Position numbers and translations under genes: made by a program. Of a stretch of DNA of 49,050 nt, positions 9,044 to 17,705 are shown piece by piece. Source of the stretch: Rhodospirillales bacterium (GTDB taxonomy: Bacteria > Pseudomonadota > Alphaproteobacteria > ATCC43930 > CGMCC-115725); the NCBI GenBank assembly GCA_028291405.1, contig JAQGID010000026.1, forward strand, positions 1 to 49,050. Direction: 5' to 3'. Numbering within the stretch: the stretch's first letter is position 1; the number at the start of each line of letters is the position of its first letter. The notes beneath the pieces are model-generated. The model did no database searches. It was given only the letters and a program-made list of their open reading frames with translations, and was not told the origin of the DNA.

Positions 9044-10317
9044 GCACGCTCCGCGAGCGTCTCTTCATAGTGAGCTCGGTAGCGTTCGGCTTGGCGCTCG
9101 ATCGTGAATTCGCGCTCGATCAGCTTGCGTGCTCCTGCACCGAGGCGGCCGTCGCCGGCATCGAGGACCGATACGATGGCGGCGGCCAATGTCGCTGGGT
9201 CACGACGTGTCACGAGCACGCCGGTTTCGCCGTCGCGCACCAAATCGCTCATTCCGCCGACGTCGACGCCGACGACCGGTGTGCCGCAGCCCATCGCCTC
9301 CTGTACGGTCAGGGGCAAATTGTCGGCGAGGGAGGTAGAGACATAGACGTCGGCCGCGGCGTAGACGAGCGCCAGGCTGATGTCGTCGTGAAGCATGCCG
9401 AGCGCTTGGACTTGAATGCCAAGATCGGTCGGCAAGCCGGCCGAGCCGGACCCGAAGATGACGAGCCCAAGATTGGCGCCGTGGCCGCTTGCGACGAGAT
9501 GATGGATAGCCTTCTCGAGAAGCGGGAAGTTCTTGCGCTCGTTGTGAATGCCGCCGAAGGCGCCAAAGAGGATAATACGTTTTGTCGGGTCGAGACCGAG
9601 CAGATGGCGCGCGACGGCACGATCAACGGGGTGAAAACGTCTAGCATCAATGCCATTCGGGATGTGCTCGATCCGTCGATCGGCGAGCAGGACGCTCTTG
9701 AGCGCCAGTTCGGCGAGCCAACGACTGGGGGTGATGATGCTCATTTTCCGAACGCGTCGATAGGCGCGTCGCTTGCGTTCCCATAGAAACCGGTTGATGT
9801 CGAGCCCGCCCTCGCCAGCAGGTCTCGTACCAACGCGATAGCCGGCCTCGAAACGGCGGTCGTCTGCGACGGTGTAATGCTCGCCGCCGCAGAATGCCCA
9901 CTGATCGTGCAGCGTCCACACGATCGGCGCTTCAACACGGGGCAATGTCATCGGCGATACGAAACCGCCACAGATCCAATGCAAATTGACGATGGAAGGT
10001 GCGATCCGATTGACGTCGGCGGCGGTCGGCGTCGGGAGCCAGGCGGGCGAGATCGGCGTCGGGTTGTCGGTCCGCAGCAGTCGCCGGGGCACGTCGTCGA
10101 GGTATGGGGCCGCCTTGCGCCATGCGCGATGCCACGTCGTCTCAGGCGTCGTGCTCGCGAGGAGGACGTCCGGATCGTCGCTCGTTTTCTGCCGCACCAG
10201 CATGCGCGACGAGACGCCGAGCCGGCGCAGACCGACATGCAGCCGATAGGCGGCGCGCGAAGCGCCGCCGGTGATGTCGGTCGTGCTGAGATGCAGCACG
10301 CTCGCTTCCACCGTCAT
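9040..10317 (-). CDS. Glycosyltransferase, GT4-like
   Basis: The 425-residue protein starts VLHLSTTDITGGASRAAYRL, the glycine-rich acceptor loop of WcaC/WbnK-like GT4 enzymes, then DVPRRLLRTDNPTPISPAW and VNLHWICGGFVS. The donor half has IPNGIDARRFHPVDR, ILFGAFGGIHNERKNFPLL, and VQEAMGCGTPVVGVDVGG for the E-containing nucleotide-sugar loop. It would add one sugar to the repeat unit. Its ATG overlaps the stop of a possible 22-codon ORF (10314-10382) that fills the gap to the upstream gene. Confidence 0.88.
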   Translation of the reverse strand: MTVEASVLHLSTTDITGGASRAAYRLHVGLRRLGVSSRMLVRQKTSDDPDVLLASTTPETTWHRAWRKAAPYLDDVPRRLLRTDNPTPISPAWLPTPTAADVNRIAPSIVNLHWICGGFVSPMTLPRVEAPIVWTLHDQWAFCGGEHYTVADDRRFEAGYRVGTRPAGEGGLDINRFLWERKRRAYRRVRKMSIITPSRWLAELALKSVLLADRRIEHIPNGIDARRFHPVDRAVARHLLGLDPTKRIILFGAFGGIHNERKNFPLLEKAIHHLVASGHGANLGLVIFGSGSAGLPTDLGIQVQALGMLHDDISLALVYAAADVYVSTSLADNLPLTVQEAMGCGTPVVGVDVGGMSDLVRDGETGVLVTRRDPATLAAAIVSVLDAGDGRLGAGARKLIEREFTIERQAERYRAHYEETLAERA

Positions 10318-10382
10318 CTATGACCCGGACGGGCGATTAGCCGCGTCTCGCTGCCGCCGGTGAGAATAGCCCAGGTCCTCAT
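10314..10382 (-). CDS. Possible 22-codon coupled small ORF
   Basis: The 61-base gap between two operon genes is spanned by an ATG-initiated reading frame beginning MRTWAILTGG and ending GHR. Its ATG overlaps the stop of the capsule-like gene (ATGA) and its own TGA overlaps the ATG of the next glycosyltransferase (ATGA). It may serve only to keep ribosomes coupled across the gap, or may be a relic of a lost gene. No family is recognised, and chance is a real alternative for a frame this short. Confidence 0.25.
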   Translation of the reverse strand: MRTWAILTGGSETRLIARPGHR

Positions 10383-12055
10383 ACCGGCTCGAGGTAGTCA
10401 ATGTCGTGCGATGCTGCCCAATCTGCCCAGCGCGCGAGATCGCCGTTCCGCTGCAGCCCCGCAAGATTCTCAACGGTGCATTCGAGATTGTGATCGAGCG
10501 GCGCCGTGCCGCGCTTCTCGTAAGCGAAGCTCGATTTGAAGCTCGTCATCAGCCAGGGGCGCCGCAGGAAGGCAGCATGGGCGTGCCGGCGGCCCAGCTC
10601 GGTCTCGGCCGGCGAGAGCGGACCGCGCAAATGCAATGTCGCGAGCCGCCCGAGATATTCATCGGCGGTCGCGGAATCGTCGGTGAAGCCGAGGCCGGAG
10701 TAGCGCCCCGTCCCCGCCGTCAGCACCGGCTTGCCGAAGCACGGCAGCTCCATGCCGCTGGTGCCGCGCACGGTGATTCCGTAGTCGGTGAACTGGAACA
10801 ACGACAGGCTGGCGATGTCGTTGTCCGGGGCGACCAGCGTGACGTGCCGCGGCAGCTCGCCGATCTGCGCGGCGATGAGCCGCAGCTCTGAATACTCGCC
10901 TTCGGCCGCCTCGCGCGCCCGCTTCCAGAGATTGGCGGGGTGCAGCTTGACGAGCCAATTGAGGTTCGGATTGGCGGTGGCCGCCCGCACCGTCGCGACG
11001 AACCAAGCGCCGTAATTCTCAAAGAGATCCTCGCCGTAGAAAAGATTGGCGTCCCACAGGACGTGCGAGAAGACGGTCGCTGTCTTCTTGGTAGGGTCGA
11101 GCGCGAAGCGGGCGCGGATCGCTGCCGCATCGGCGTCATGCGTGCCCGGCTGGTTGCGCGACTGCAGGAACCATTTGCCGCTGTAGCGATCGGCGAAGAG
11201 CTGATCGAGCGCGGCATTCTCTTTCGCCGTGAAGGGATGTTCGTGCAGCGCCCTGAACGTCGCCGGCGCGATCGACGACGGGTGGATGCGGCGCGTCTCG
11301 CGCGTCAGGCGCTTGAAGGTCAGGGCATCGTCGCGCCATGGCTGTGTCGCCTGCACGACCGGCGTGCCCGCGCCGATCAGCGAATCGATCAGCGGTCCGT
11401 AGAGCGCGTAATTCGCTTCGTTGACGAGGCCGAGGTCGGCGCCGACGCTGCGCACCACACGCTCGGCGACGATGACGCGCTGCAGCAGCGTCGGCAGCAG
11501 TGCCGCGATCTCGGCACGCGTCCCCGGATCGGTGGGATCCGGCGCGCCGTCGAATTTCGAGCGCGAGACTGTCGAAAGGATTTGTGGGCCGATCCACGAC
11601 TGGCGGAAAACCCACGCCTTCACGGACTGGAAGGAGAGATCGCCGGCGAGGAGCGCTTCGGCCTCTGCGGTGCAGCGCCTGCGCTCCGCCTCGGTCGCGG
11701 CGAATTCATCGAGGTAGATGAAATCCTCGATGCCGAAGGCGCGGAAGTAGCGGATCGCCCGTGTGTTGGTCCGCGAGTTCGTCAGCACGACGGGCCGCCA
11801 TCCGACGAGCTTCAGCCCGGCGCCCAGCATCGCCTCGATCTTCAGCTGATAGACCATGTCGGTCAGCGACACGATGAGCAGCCGCTTCGCGTCGGCGGCC
11901 GGCCGCGGCATCGCCTCGCGCAGCCAACCGAGGCCGGCGGTCGTCGCCGCGAGATCCGCAGCGACCAGGCGCTCGGTCGCCGGATCGCGCAGGCTGCGTG
12001 CGAGGTCGATCACCGCGGGCCCGAGGATCGGCACCCGCGCGATTGTCTTACGCAT
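10379..12055 (-). CDS. Surface carbohydrate / capsule-synthesis-like protein
   Basis: About 558 residues from the ATG at 12055, which overlaps the neuA stop by 8 bases; the open frame to 12112 is not needed. The N-terminal half has a Rossmann-like block (KRLLIVSLTDMVYQLKIEAM, then GWRPVVLTNSRTNTRAIRYF). Late in the protein, GTSGMELPCFGKPVLTAGTG followed by RYSGLGFTDD resembles the conserved region of KpsC/KpsS capsule proteins and CDP-glycerol transferases, which sense nucleotide-activated donors. A role in building or initiating the surface glycan is likely, but the reaction is not known. It lies directly after neuA, so it is a candidate for the missing sialyl/nonulosonyl transferase; that is inference. 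Confidence 0.7.
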   Translation of the reverse strand: MRKTIARVPILGPAVIDLARSLRDPATERLVAADLAATTAGLGWLREAMPRPAADAKRLLIVSLTDMVYQLKIEAMLGAGLKLVGWRPVVLTNSRTNTRAIRYFRAFGIEDFIYLDEFAATEAERRRCTAEAEALLAGDLSFQSVKAWVFRQSWIGPQILSTVSRSKFDGAPDPTDPGTRAEIAALLPTLLQRVIVAERVVRSVGADLGLVNEANYALYGPLIDSLIGAGTPVVQATQPWRDDALTFKRLTRETRRIHPSSIAPATFRALHEHPFTAKENAALDQLFADRYSGKWFLQSRNQPGTHDADAAAIRARFALDPTKKTATVFSHVLWDANLFYGEDLFENYGAWFVATVRAATANPNLNWLVKLHPANLWKRAREAAEGEYSELRLIAAQIGELPRHVTLVAPDNDIASLSLFQFTDYGITVRGTSGMELPCFGKPVLTAGTGRYSGLGFTDDSATADEYLGRLATLHLRGPLSPAETELGRRHAHAAFLRRPWLMTSFKSSFAYEKRGTAPLDHNLECTVENLAGLQRNGDLARWADWAASHDIDYLEPV

Positions 12056-12758
12056 CGGTCGACCGCCGCGTGAGGTACTGCTCGGCGAGCCAGAGATCGT
12101 CCGGCTCGTCAATGTCGAGCGAATCGGCGGCGCTCATGACATAGCCAACCGTCGGGTCGCCGTAGAGCGTGCCGCGCCGCAACGCCGCCTGCCCGACGAT
12201 GAGGATTGCCGGTCCGTTGCGGGCGACCACGTGCGGCTTGTCCTGGCGCCGCAGGATCGCCGGGCCGGGCAGGAAGGGACGCAGCGTCGCGCCGTCCATC
12301 GTCATGACCGATACCGGGTTGAATTGATGCGGCACGGCGACGACGCTGACGAGGGTCTCGGCGCCTTGCGCGAGGAAGAGCTCGACCGCCGCGTCGATGT
12401 GCTCGGCGGTCCGCAGCGGCGAGGTCGGCTGCAGCAGCACGAGCGCGGCGGCGGCGGTACCCCGGGAGTCGAGGAAATCGAGGGCGTGACGCATCACCGG
12501 AAGCATGTCGGCGGCGTCGCCGGACAGCTCCGATGGCCGCAGGAACGGAACCTCGATGCCGAGCGTGCGCCCGGCCGCGGCGATTTCCTCGTCGTCGGTC
12601 GACAGCAGCGTCCGATCGAGCCGTTCTGCCGCCAGCGCCGCCGTCGCCGTATGCGTCAGCAGCGGCTTTCCCGCGAGCATGGCGAGGTTCTTGCGCGGTA
12701 TCGACTTCGATCCGCCGCGGGCCGGGATGAGGCCGATGATCGGGCCGATGTCGGACAT
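12048..12758 (-). CDS. neuA: CMP-N-acetylneuraminate (nonulosonate) cytidylyltransferase
   Basis: The 236-residue protein starts at the ATG at 12758 (MSDIGPIIGLIPARGG); an ATG at 12833 opens the same frame but adds only low-complexity Ser/Arg residues. The signature IPARGGSKSIPRKNLAMLAGK binds CTP, and LLSTDDEEIAAAGR, FLRPSELSGD and LVLLQPTSPLR complete the NeuA pattern. It activates sialic acid or a related nonulosonic acid to the CMP-sugar, using CTP, in the cytoplasm. The C-terminal part has DIDEPDDLWLAEQYL, the metal-binding aspartate pair. With neuB and neuC upstream in the same strand it completes the pathway, although six modification genes separate it from them. Confidence 0.9.
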   Translation of the reverse strand: MSDIGPIIGLIPARGGSKSIPRKNLAMLAGKPLLTHTATAALAAERLDRTLLSTDDEEIAAAGRTLGIEVPFLRPSELSGDAADMLPVMRHALDFLDSRGTAAAALVLLQPTSPLRTAEHIDAAVELFLAQGAETLVSVVAVPHQFNPVSVMTMDGATLRPFLPGPAILRRQDKPHVVARNGPAILIVGQAALRRGTLYGDPTVGYVMSAADSLDIDEPDDLWLAEQYLTRRSTDA

Positions 12759-12777
12759 CGTGGCGAAAAGTCCGTGG

Positions 12778-14682
12778 CTAGATGCTGTAGGGCGGCTCGA
12801 GCGTCTGCTCGTCGATCGCGAAGACGCGTTCAACGTAGGCGACGAGGCGTGCCAGGCTGTCGGCGATGGTCTCCTTGGAGCCGTCGATCACGAGCTCCGG
12901 CGATGGCGGCGGCTCGTAGGGCGCCGATACGCCGGTGAAATCGGCGATCTCGCCGGCCCGCGCCTTGCGGTAGAGGCCCTTGACGTCGCGCGCCTCGCAG
13001 ACCTCGAGCGGCGTCGCGATATGGATCTCGTGGAACAGCTCGCGATGCGCCGCGCGGACCCGCTCGCGGTCGGCGAGATAGGGCGATATGAAGGCGGTGA
13101 TGACGATCGTGCCGGATCTAGCCATCAGCGCGGCGACCTCGCCGACACGGCGGATGTTCTGGACGCGATCTTCCGGCGAGAAGCCGAGATCGGCGTTGAG
13201 CCCGTGGCGGATGTTGTCGCCGTCGAGCACCGCCACCTGAAAGCCCTTGGAGAAGAGGATGCGCTCGAGCTCCATCGCCATCGTCGATTTGCCGGAGCCC
13301 GAGTAGCCGGTGAACCACATGATGCCGCTGCGGTGGCCGTTGAAGCGCCAGCGGTCGGCGAGCAGAACACGATCCTCGACCGGCGTCAGATTGGTCGATT
13401 TGACGCTGCCGCGGACGCGCTGGTCGGGGTAGCCCTCCATCGAGATGATGCCGCCGCCGACGATCGTATAGTCCTCGACCAGGACGAAGCGGCCGGTGCG
13501 CGGGCTCGTCGTGAACTCGTCGAGCGCCAGCACGGCACGGGCGCGCAGCACGATCTCGGCGACGGCATTGCGCTCGACCGCCTCGGTCGGCTTGCTCGAC
13601 AAATCGGCGGTGTCGATGACGCGCTCGATTTTCTCGACGCGCGCCTCGACGTCGTTGGTCATGAACTTGAGACGATAACGGGCGCCGGAGCGCAGCGGCT
13701 GGTGGCCAAGCCAGAAGATGCGGGCGCGGAAGACGTTGGACAGGATCGGCGCCGTCTCGAGATGGCTCGCGACCTGGCCGCGCTCGACGAAAATCTGCTC
13801 GTCGAGGGTGATGCCGATCGATTTGCCGGCGCCGGCGGTGATTTCGGCGCCGCTGGTGTTCCAGCTTTCGATCGAGGCGACCCGCGCCGTTTTGCTCGAT
13901 GGCGAGAAGAGCAGCGTGTCGCCGACATGCAGGCGCCCCGCCTCGATGCGACCGGCGATGATGCGGCGCGCGTCGAGCTTGTAGACGTCCTGGATAGGCA
14001 GGCGCAGCGGCAGGTCGAGCTCGGCGACCGGCTGCGGAATCGCGTCCAGCGCCGCAAGCAGGGTCGGGCCGGTGTACCAGCCCATCTTTGGCGAAGGTGC
14101 CGCGATAAGGTCGCCGTTGCGGCCGGAGACCGGCACGACGGCGACGTCCGCGGCGGCGAGGCCGATCGCGCCGAGATAGGCCAGCAGCTCCTGCCGCACC
14201 TCGACGAAGCGCCGTTCGGCGTAGTCGACGAGGTCCATCTTGTTGACCAGCGCAACGACGCGGCGGATGCCGAGGATATGCAGCAGATAGGCGTGGCGAC
14301 GGGTCTGCTCCTGGATGCCGTCATGGCCGTCGACGACGAGGATGGCGGCATCGGCGCTGGCCGCGCCGGTCACCATGTTCTTGAGGAACTCCTTGTGGCC
14401 GGGCGCGTCGATCAGCACGTAGTCGCGGGCGTCCGTCTTGAAATGGATCTGCGTCGTGTCGATCGTGATGCCCTGGTCGCGCTCGGCCTGCAGCGCGTCC
14501 ATCAGGAAGGCCCATTCGAAGGGCATGCCGCGCTTTGCCGACATCGCCTGGATCGCGGCGAATTTGGCCTCGGGCAGCGCGCCGGTCGCATGGATCAGCC
14601 GGCCGACGATCGTCGACTTGCCGTGATCGACATGGCCGACGACGACGATCTTGAGGCTGTTGCGTGAGGTCTCGGCCACCAT
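12778..14682 (-). CDS. cysN/cysC: Bifunctional sulfate adenylyltransferase subunit 1 / adenylylsulfate kinase
   Basis: The 634-residue fusion starts at the ATG at 14682, one base after the cysD stop. The N-terminal GTPase domain has GHVDHGKST (G1), DAPGHKEF (G3) and NKMD (G4), with GITIDTTQIHF as the switch region, followed by EF-Tu-like beta domains. From about residue 450 comes APS kinase: GYSGSGKSTMAMELE (P-loop), LDGDNIRHGLNADLGFS and FISPYLADRERVR. CysN with CysD makes APS from sulfate and ATP using GTP hydrolysis; the kinase domain converts APS to PAPS. This NodQ-like fusion usually supplies sulfotransferases rather than only cysteine synthesis. Its place between nonulosonate genes suggests a sulfated glycan, but no sulfotransferase is visible. 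Confidence 0.95.
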   Translation of the reverse strand: MVAETSRNSLKIVVVGHVDHGKSTIVGRLIHATGALPEAKFAAIQAMSAKRGMPFEWAFLMDALQAERDQGITIDTTQIHFKTDARDYVLIDAPGHKEFLKNMVTGAASADAAILVVDGHDGIQEQTRRHAYLLHILGIRRVVALVNKMDLVDYAERRFVEVRQELLAYLGAIGLAAADVAVVPVSGRNGDLIAAPSPKMGWYTGPTLLAALDAIPQPVAELDLPLRLPIQDVYKLDARRIIAGRIEAGRLHVGDTLLFSPSSKTARVASIESWNTSGAEITAGAGKSIGITLDEQIFVERGQVASHLETAPILSNVFRARIFWLGHQPLRSGARYRLKFMTNDVEARVEKIERVIDTADLSSKPTEAVERNAVAEIVLRARAVLALDEFTTSPRTGRFVLVEDYTIVGGGIISMEGYPDQRVRGSVKSTNLTPVEDRVLLADRWRFNGHRSGIMWFTGYSGSGKSTMAMELERILFSKGFQVAVLDGDNIRHGLNADLGFSPEDRVQNIRRVGEVAALMARSGTIVITAFISPYLADRERVRAAHRELFHEIHIATPLEVCEARDVKGLYRKARAGEIADFTGVSAPYEPPPSPELVIDGSKETIADSLARLVAYVERVFAIDEQTLEPPYSI

Positions 14683-14683
14683 C

Positions 14684-15478
14684 TCAGAGATACCCGTCCG
14701 AGCGCAGCCGTTCGAAACTGTCCTCGGATTCATGATCCATTGCGCGGCCCGAGCGTTCGGAGATTTGCGTCGTCTCGAGCTCAGCGATGATCTTCTCGAT
14801 CGTATCCGCCTGGCTGTCCACCGGGAAGGTGATGTCCTTGTCGCCGAGCGAGCGGTAGCGCTTGCCGTTCTTGGCGAAATAGAGATCGACGAGGGGGATG
14901 CGCTCGCGCTGGACGTAGCGCCAGATGTCGAGCTCGGTCCAATGCAGGATCGGGTGGATCCGGACGTGGGTCCCCGGCGGGAACTCGGTGTTGTACTGAT
15001 CCCAGAACTCGGGCGGCTGGTCGCGGAAGTCCCATTTGCCGCCCTCGCCGCGCGGGCTGAAGACGCGCTCCTTGGCGCGCGTCCCTTCCTCGTCGCGGCG
15101 GATGCCGGCGATCAACCCGTTGTAGCCGTGCTGCTTGATCAGCGCCTTGAGCCCTTCGGTCTTGCGCGCCGCCGAACGGGTCGCCGGCGGCAGCGTCGGG
15201 TCGATCTCGTCGATCGGCGGGCACTCGCCGATCACCAGATCGAGGTTCCATTCATGGCGGTAGCGGTCGCGGAACGCATACATCTCCGGCATCTTCTTGC
15301 CGGTGTCGATGTTGACGATCGGGAAGGGAACGTGGCCGAAGAACGCCTTCTTGGCGAGCCAGACGAGGACGTTGGAATCCTTGCCGAACGACCACAGCAT
15401 CCCGAGCTTGTCGATGCGATTGAACGCCTCGCGGATGATATAGATGCTTTCGGCTTCGATCGTATCGAGATGGTTCAT
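14684..15478 (-). CDS. cysD: Sulfate adenylyltransferase subunit 2
   Basis: About 264 residues from the ATG at 15478 (MNHLDTIEAESIYIIREAFN). The PP-loop is WSFGKDSNVLVWLAKKAF, followed by FPIVNIDTGKKMPEMYAFRD and AGIRRDEEGTRAKERVFSPR. HPILHWTELDIWRYV and the C-terminal SQADTIEKIIAELETTQISER then GYL end are diagnostic of CysD. It carries the catalytic site that joins ATP and sulfate to form APS, as a complex with CysN. The frame extends upstream to 15583 but those residues are non-conserved and cover a candidate promoter and hairpin. Confidence 0.95.
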   Translation of the reverse strand: MNHLDTIEAESIYIIREAFNRIDKLGMLWSFGKDSNVLVWLAKKAFFGHVPFPIVNIDTGKKMPEMYAFRDRYRHEWNLDLVIGECPPIDEIDPTLPPATRSAARKTEGLKALIKQHGYNGLIAGIRRDEEGTRAKERVFSPRGEGGKWDFRDQPPEFWDQYNTEFPPGTHVRIHPILHWTELDIWRYVQRERIPLVDLYFAKNGKRYRSLGDKDITFPVDSQADTIEKIIAELETTQISERSGRAMDHESEDSFERLRSDGYL

Positions 15479-15498
15479 GTCAGGCGTCCGACGGCGAA

Positions 15499-15519
15499 GC
15501 TCCCCGGGCCGCGGGGAGC
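15499..15519. repeat. Perfect 8-bp inverted repeat (stem-loop) in the cysD leader
   Basis: GCTCCCCG and its exact complement CGGGGAGC are separated by 5 bases. It lies just downstream of the candidate -10, so the transcript would start close to or within it. There is no U-tract, so it is more likely a leader hairpin or operator than a terminator. Confidence 0.5.
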
Positions 15520-15522
15520 GCG

Positions 15523-15551
15523 GATATAGCGGAATGGCGTCGGTGCGACAA
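15523..15551 (-). promoter_or_regulatory. Candidate sigma-70-type promoter for cysD-cysNC
   Basis: On the minus strand TTGTCG (15551-15546) and TATATC (15528-15523) are 17 bases apart, each matching four of six consensus positions. It lies in the 120-base gap before cysD, about 45 bases upstream of its ATG, and would give this part of the operon its own start. Motif match only. Confidence 0.4.
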
Positions 15552-15598
15552 GCGCGCCGGTCGCGGCGCGGCTTGCGATCCAAAGCCGATGGTTGTCT

Positions 15599-16705
15599 TT
15601 AGTCATAGAGTCGGTATCCACGCAACCGGTTGCGCCATGACATGGCAGGGCGCTCGACGAGGCGATGGATCGCAGCCGCGGCGGCGAGGCTCGTCACCGC
15701 GACAAAGATGAAGGCCGGCAGCCCGGTCATGGCAAAGCTCGCCGTCACCGCCACGACCGGCATATGAATGAGATATACCGCATAGGTGATGTCGCCGAGC
15801 CGCTTGTCCAGGCGCTCGACCGCCGCTGGCGGTTGGCTGCCGCAGAGAACGACAAAGAGCACGAGCCCGATCACGAAAAGCATTGTCGAGGCGACGACGT
15901 TCCACGGGACCCCAAGCGCCCAGTCCCACGGCCCGCCGGCCAACGCGCCCCGCGCGTTATAGGCGAAATAGGCGTGGATCGAGAGGACCGTCGCGGCGGC
16001 GAGTAGCGCGAGCAGCGCCGGGCTTCGCCGTTCGAGGAGAAAGTAAAGCGTAGCGCCGAAGACGAAGAATGGCGCGTGCTGGAAGCCGCCGAAGAAGCGG
16101 TGCTCGCTGCCGGTCGCGGCGACATAGACGTAGACGACAAGCGCCGCAGCCCCTGCCGCTCCGAGCGCAAGTCCCGGCCGGCGAAACAGCGGCGCACACA
16201 GGAAGAGCGCGGCGGCGACGAAATAGAACTGGAACTCGATGATAACGGCCCAGGCCTGCGAGACGATGATCAGCCCGTTGCCACGAGGCAGATAGCCGAG
16301 GAGCAGGCTGGCGTTGACCAGGATCGGCCAGGCTTCCAGGCGGACCGGCGGGATATCCGAAATCGTCGTCATGTCGAGATGCGGGTAAAGCAGATAGGCG
16401 ATCACGGTCGTCGCCCAATAAGTCGGAAAAATCTTGAGGGCGCGGTTCGTCAGAAACCTGCCGATGCGGCGGCGATAGAAGACGTCGCAGGCCTCGCTGA
16501 TGACGAAGCCGGAGACCACGAAGAACAGGAGGACGCCGACGTTGCCGAGATAGAGATTGCGCAGGCTCGGCGAGATATAGTCCGAAGTATGGCTGACGAG
16601 GACGCAGCTCGCCAGCAGGAAGCGGTAGCCGCCGAGAAAGCGGTACGGATGCGCCGCCACTGCGGAGCTCGGCATGTCGGCCGAAATCGCGCGGCTCATC
16701 GTCAT
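15599..16705 (-). CDS. Membrane O-acyltransferase (acyltransferase 3 family)
   Basis: The 368-residue integral membrane protein starts at the ATG at 16705 (MTMSRAISADMP), just after the SGNH gene; the longer frame is not needed. It has FLGGYRFLLASCVLVSHTSDY near the N-terminus, matching the conserved catalytic-helix region with its His (LVSHTSD), and GVLLFFVVSGFVISEA, a hallmark of OafA/NodX-type acyltransferase-3 proteins. RALKIFPTYWATTVIAYLL and about ten hydrophobic segments follow. The family moves acyl, usually acetyl, groups across the membrane onto O-antigen, capsule or other glycans. The SGNH gene immediately upstream is the usual partner activity for O-acetylation. Confidence 0.9.
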   Translation of the reverse strand: MTMSRAISADMPSSAVAAHPYRFLGGYRFLLASCVLVSHTSDYISPSLRNLYLGNVGVLLFFVVSGFVISEACDVFYRRRIGRFLTNRALKIFPTYWATTVIAYLLYPHLDMTTISDIPPVRLEAWPILVNASLLLGYLPRGNGLIIVSQAWAVIIEFQFYFVAAALFLCAPLFRRPGLALGAAGAAALVVYVYVAATGSEHRFFGGFQHAPFFVFGATLYFLLERRSPALLALLAAATVLSIHAYFAYNARGALAGGPWDWALGVPWNVVASTMLFVIGLVLFVVLCGSQPPAAVERLDKRLGDITYAVYLIHMPVVAVTASFAMTGLPAFIFVAVTSLAAAAAIHRLVERPAMSWRNRLRGYRLYD

Positions 16706-16715
16706 CGGACTGCCT

Positions 16716-17705
16716 TCACCGGGGAATTTGCGCCGCGATCCGTGCGCCGAGATAGGTGGCGCCGACGGCGTTCGGGTAGTCGATAGCCGAGAGGAAGAAC
16801 TCGCTCCCAAGCTTGATGCCTGTCCGGGCGTCGATGACGGGCTCGCCATTACCGGCAGCGCGCAGGGCGGTCAGCAAGGTTTCGGTCGCCGGTTCGGTGA
16901 TGCCGTAATACGCCTCGTTGGGGGCGGGAAGGACCGCGACCCGGAAATCGGCACCGCACTGCCGGGCGAGGGCTGCCATTTCGCCGATGAGCTCGGCGGT
17001 ACGCTTGGCGTTCTCTGGCGGGAAATCTGATCCGATCGTCGTCGCGTAGCGATTGCGATAGCTGATCGGCAGTCGATCGATCCCGATCAGCCGCTCGATG
17101 ATCTGGCGCGGATTGACGCGCTTGTCGGACAGCAGACTTCTGAGCAACAGAAGAGACACCGTCGGGCGGTTCGGGACGTCGACCTCGACGTCGCCCGAGA
17201 TGTAGCGGAGTCTCAGGAAATCCGTCCGCGTGTCCTTGTACTCGTGAAGGTATAACACGAGGGCGGGCCGAGTCTTCGGGCACTCGAGACGCAGCGTCTC
17301 GAGAGACTGCACCGGCCCATAGGTGTAGACCGCGGCATTGATAACGCTGAAGTCGGGCGCGAGGTCGCGCGCCAGCTGGCCGACCAGGCTGGCCTCACGT
17401 GACAGCCCGACGCCGAAACCCGCGGAGGAGCCTATGACGAGGATGCGCTGTGACCGTTCGGGGGGCGGCGCATCGTTGCGGTACCCGGCAGCGTCGATAT
17501 GCACGTCGAAGCTGTGGCCGGCGCGAGTGATGGTGCCGTTGAAACCCGGCCGGAGTGCCAGCCCTCTTGTCGCATCGGCGATGAAGAGATCGGGCGGAAC
17601 GACGCCCGTGGAAGGCAACACGCGCGCAGCGACGATTTCGGCGACCACAAGCACTATGACGAGCACGACGAGTGCCCCCGCAGCGCCACGCCATCCCAGT
17701 CTCAC
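16716..17705 (-). CDS. Membrane-anchored SGNH/GDSL-like hydrolase
   Basis: About 329 residues from GTG at 17705, overlapping the stop of the upstream dioxygenase gene (GTGA). Residues 8-30 form one N-terminal membrane segment (GALVVLVIVLVVAEIVAARVL), so the rest is probably periplasmic. ILVIGSSAGFGVGLSREASL is the block I region with GSS in place of GDS, VINAAVYTYGPVQSLETLRL is block II-like, and YPNAVGATYLGARIA near the C-terminus would hold the last block, though the usual D-x-x-H is not seen. Together with the adjacent acyltransferase this is the usual pair for polysaccharide O-acetylation. The missing canonical catalytic residues make true hydrolase activity doubtful. Confidence 0.72.
   Translation of the reverse strand: MRLGWRGAAGALVVLVIVLVVAEIVAARVLPSTGVVPPDLFIADATRGLALRPGFNGTITRAGHSFDVHIDAAGYRNDAPPPERSQRILVIGSSAGFGVGLSREASLVGQLARDLAPDFSVINAAVYTYGPVQSLETLRLECPKTRPALVLYLHEYKDTRTDFLRLRYISGDVEVDVPNRPTVSLLLLRSLLSDKRVNPRQIIERLIGIDRLPISYRNRYATTIGSDFPPENAKRTAELIGEMAALARQCGADFRVAVLPAPNEAYYGITEPATETLLTALRAAGNGEPVIDARTGIKLGSEFFLSAIDYPNAVGATYLGARIAAQIPR

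Noticed and set aside
12505-14667. 720-codon plus-strand frame opposite cysN/cysC
   Set aside because: Antisense to an unmistakable CysN-CysC fusion.
14684-15478. CysD PP-loop reading SFGKDS as a loss of function
   Set aside because: Working CysD proteins also have a hydrophobic residue there (SIGKDS type), so this is normal variation.
15499-15519. Hairpin as a rho-independent terminator after cysD's upstream gene
   Set aside because: It lacks a T-run on the relevant strand and lies directly after a candidate promoter, so a leader element fits better.
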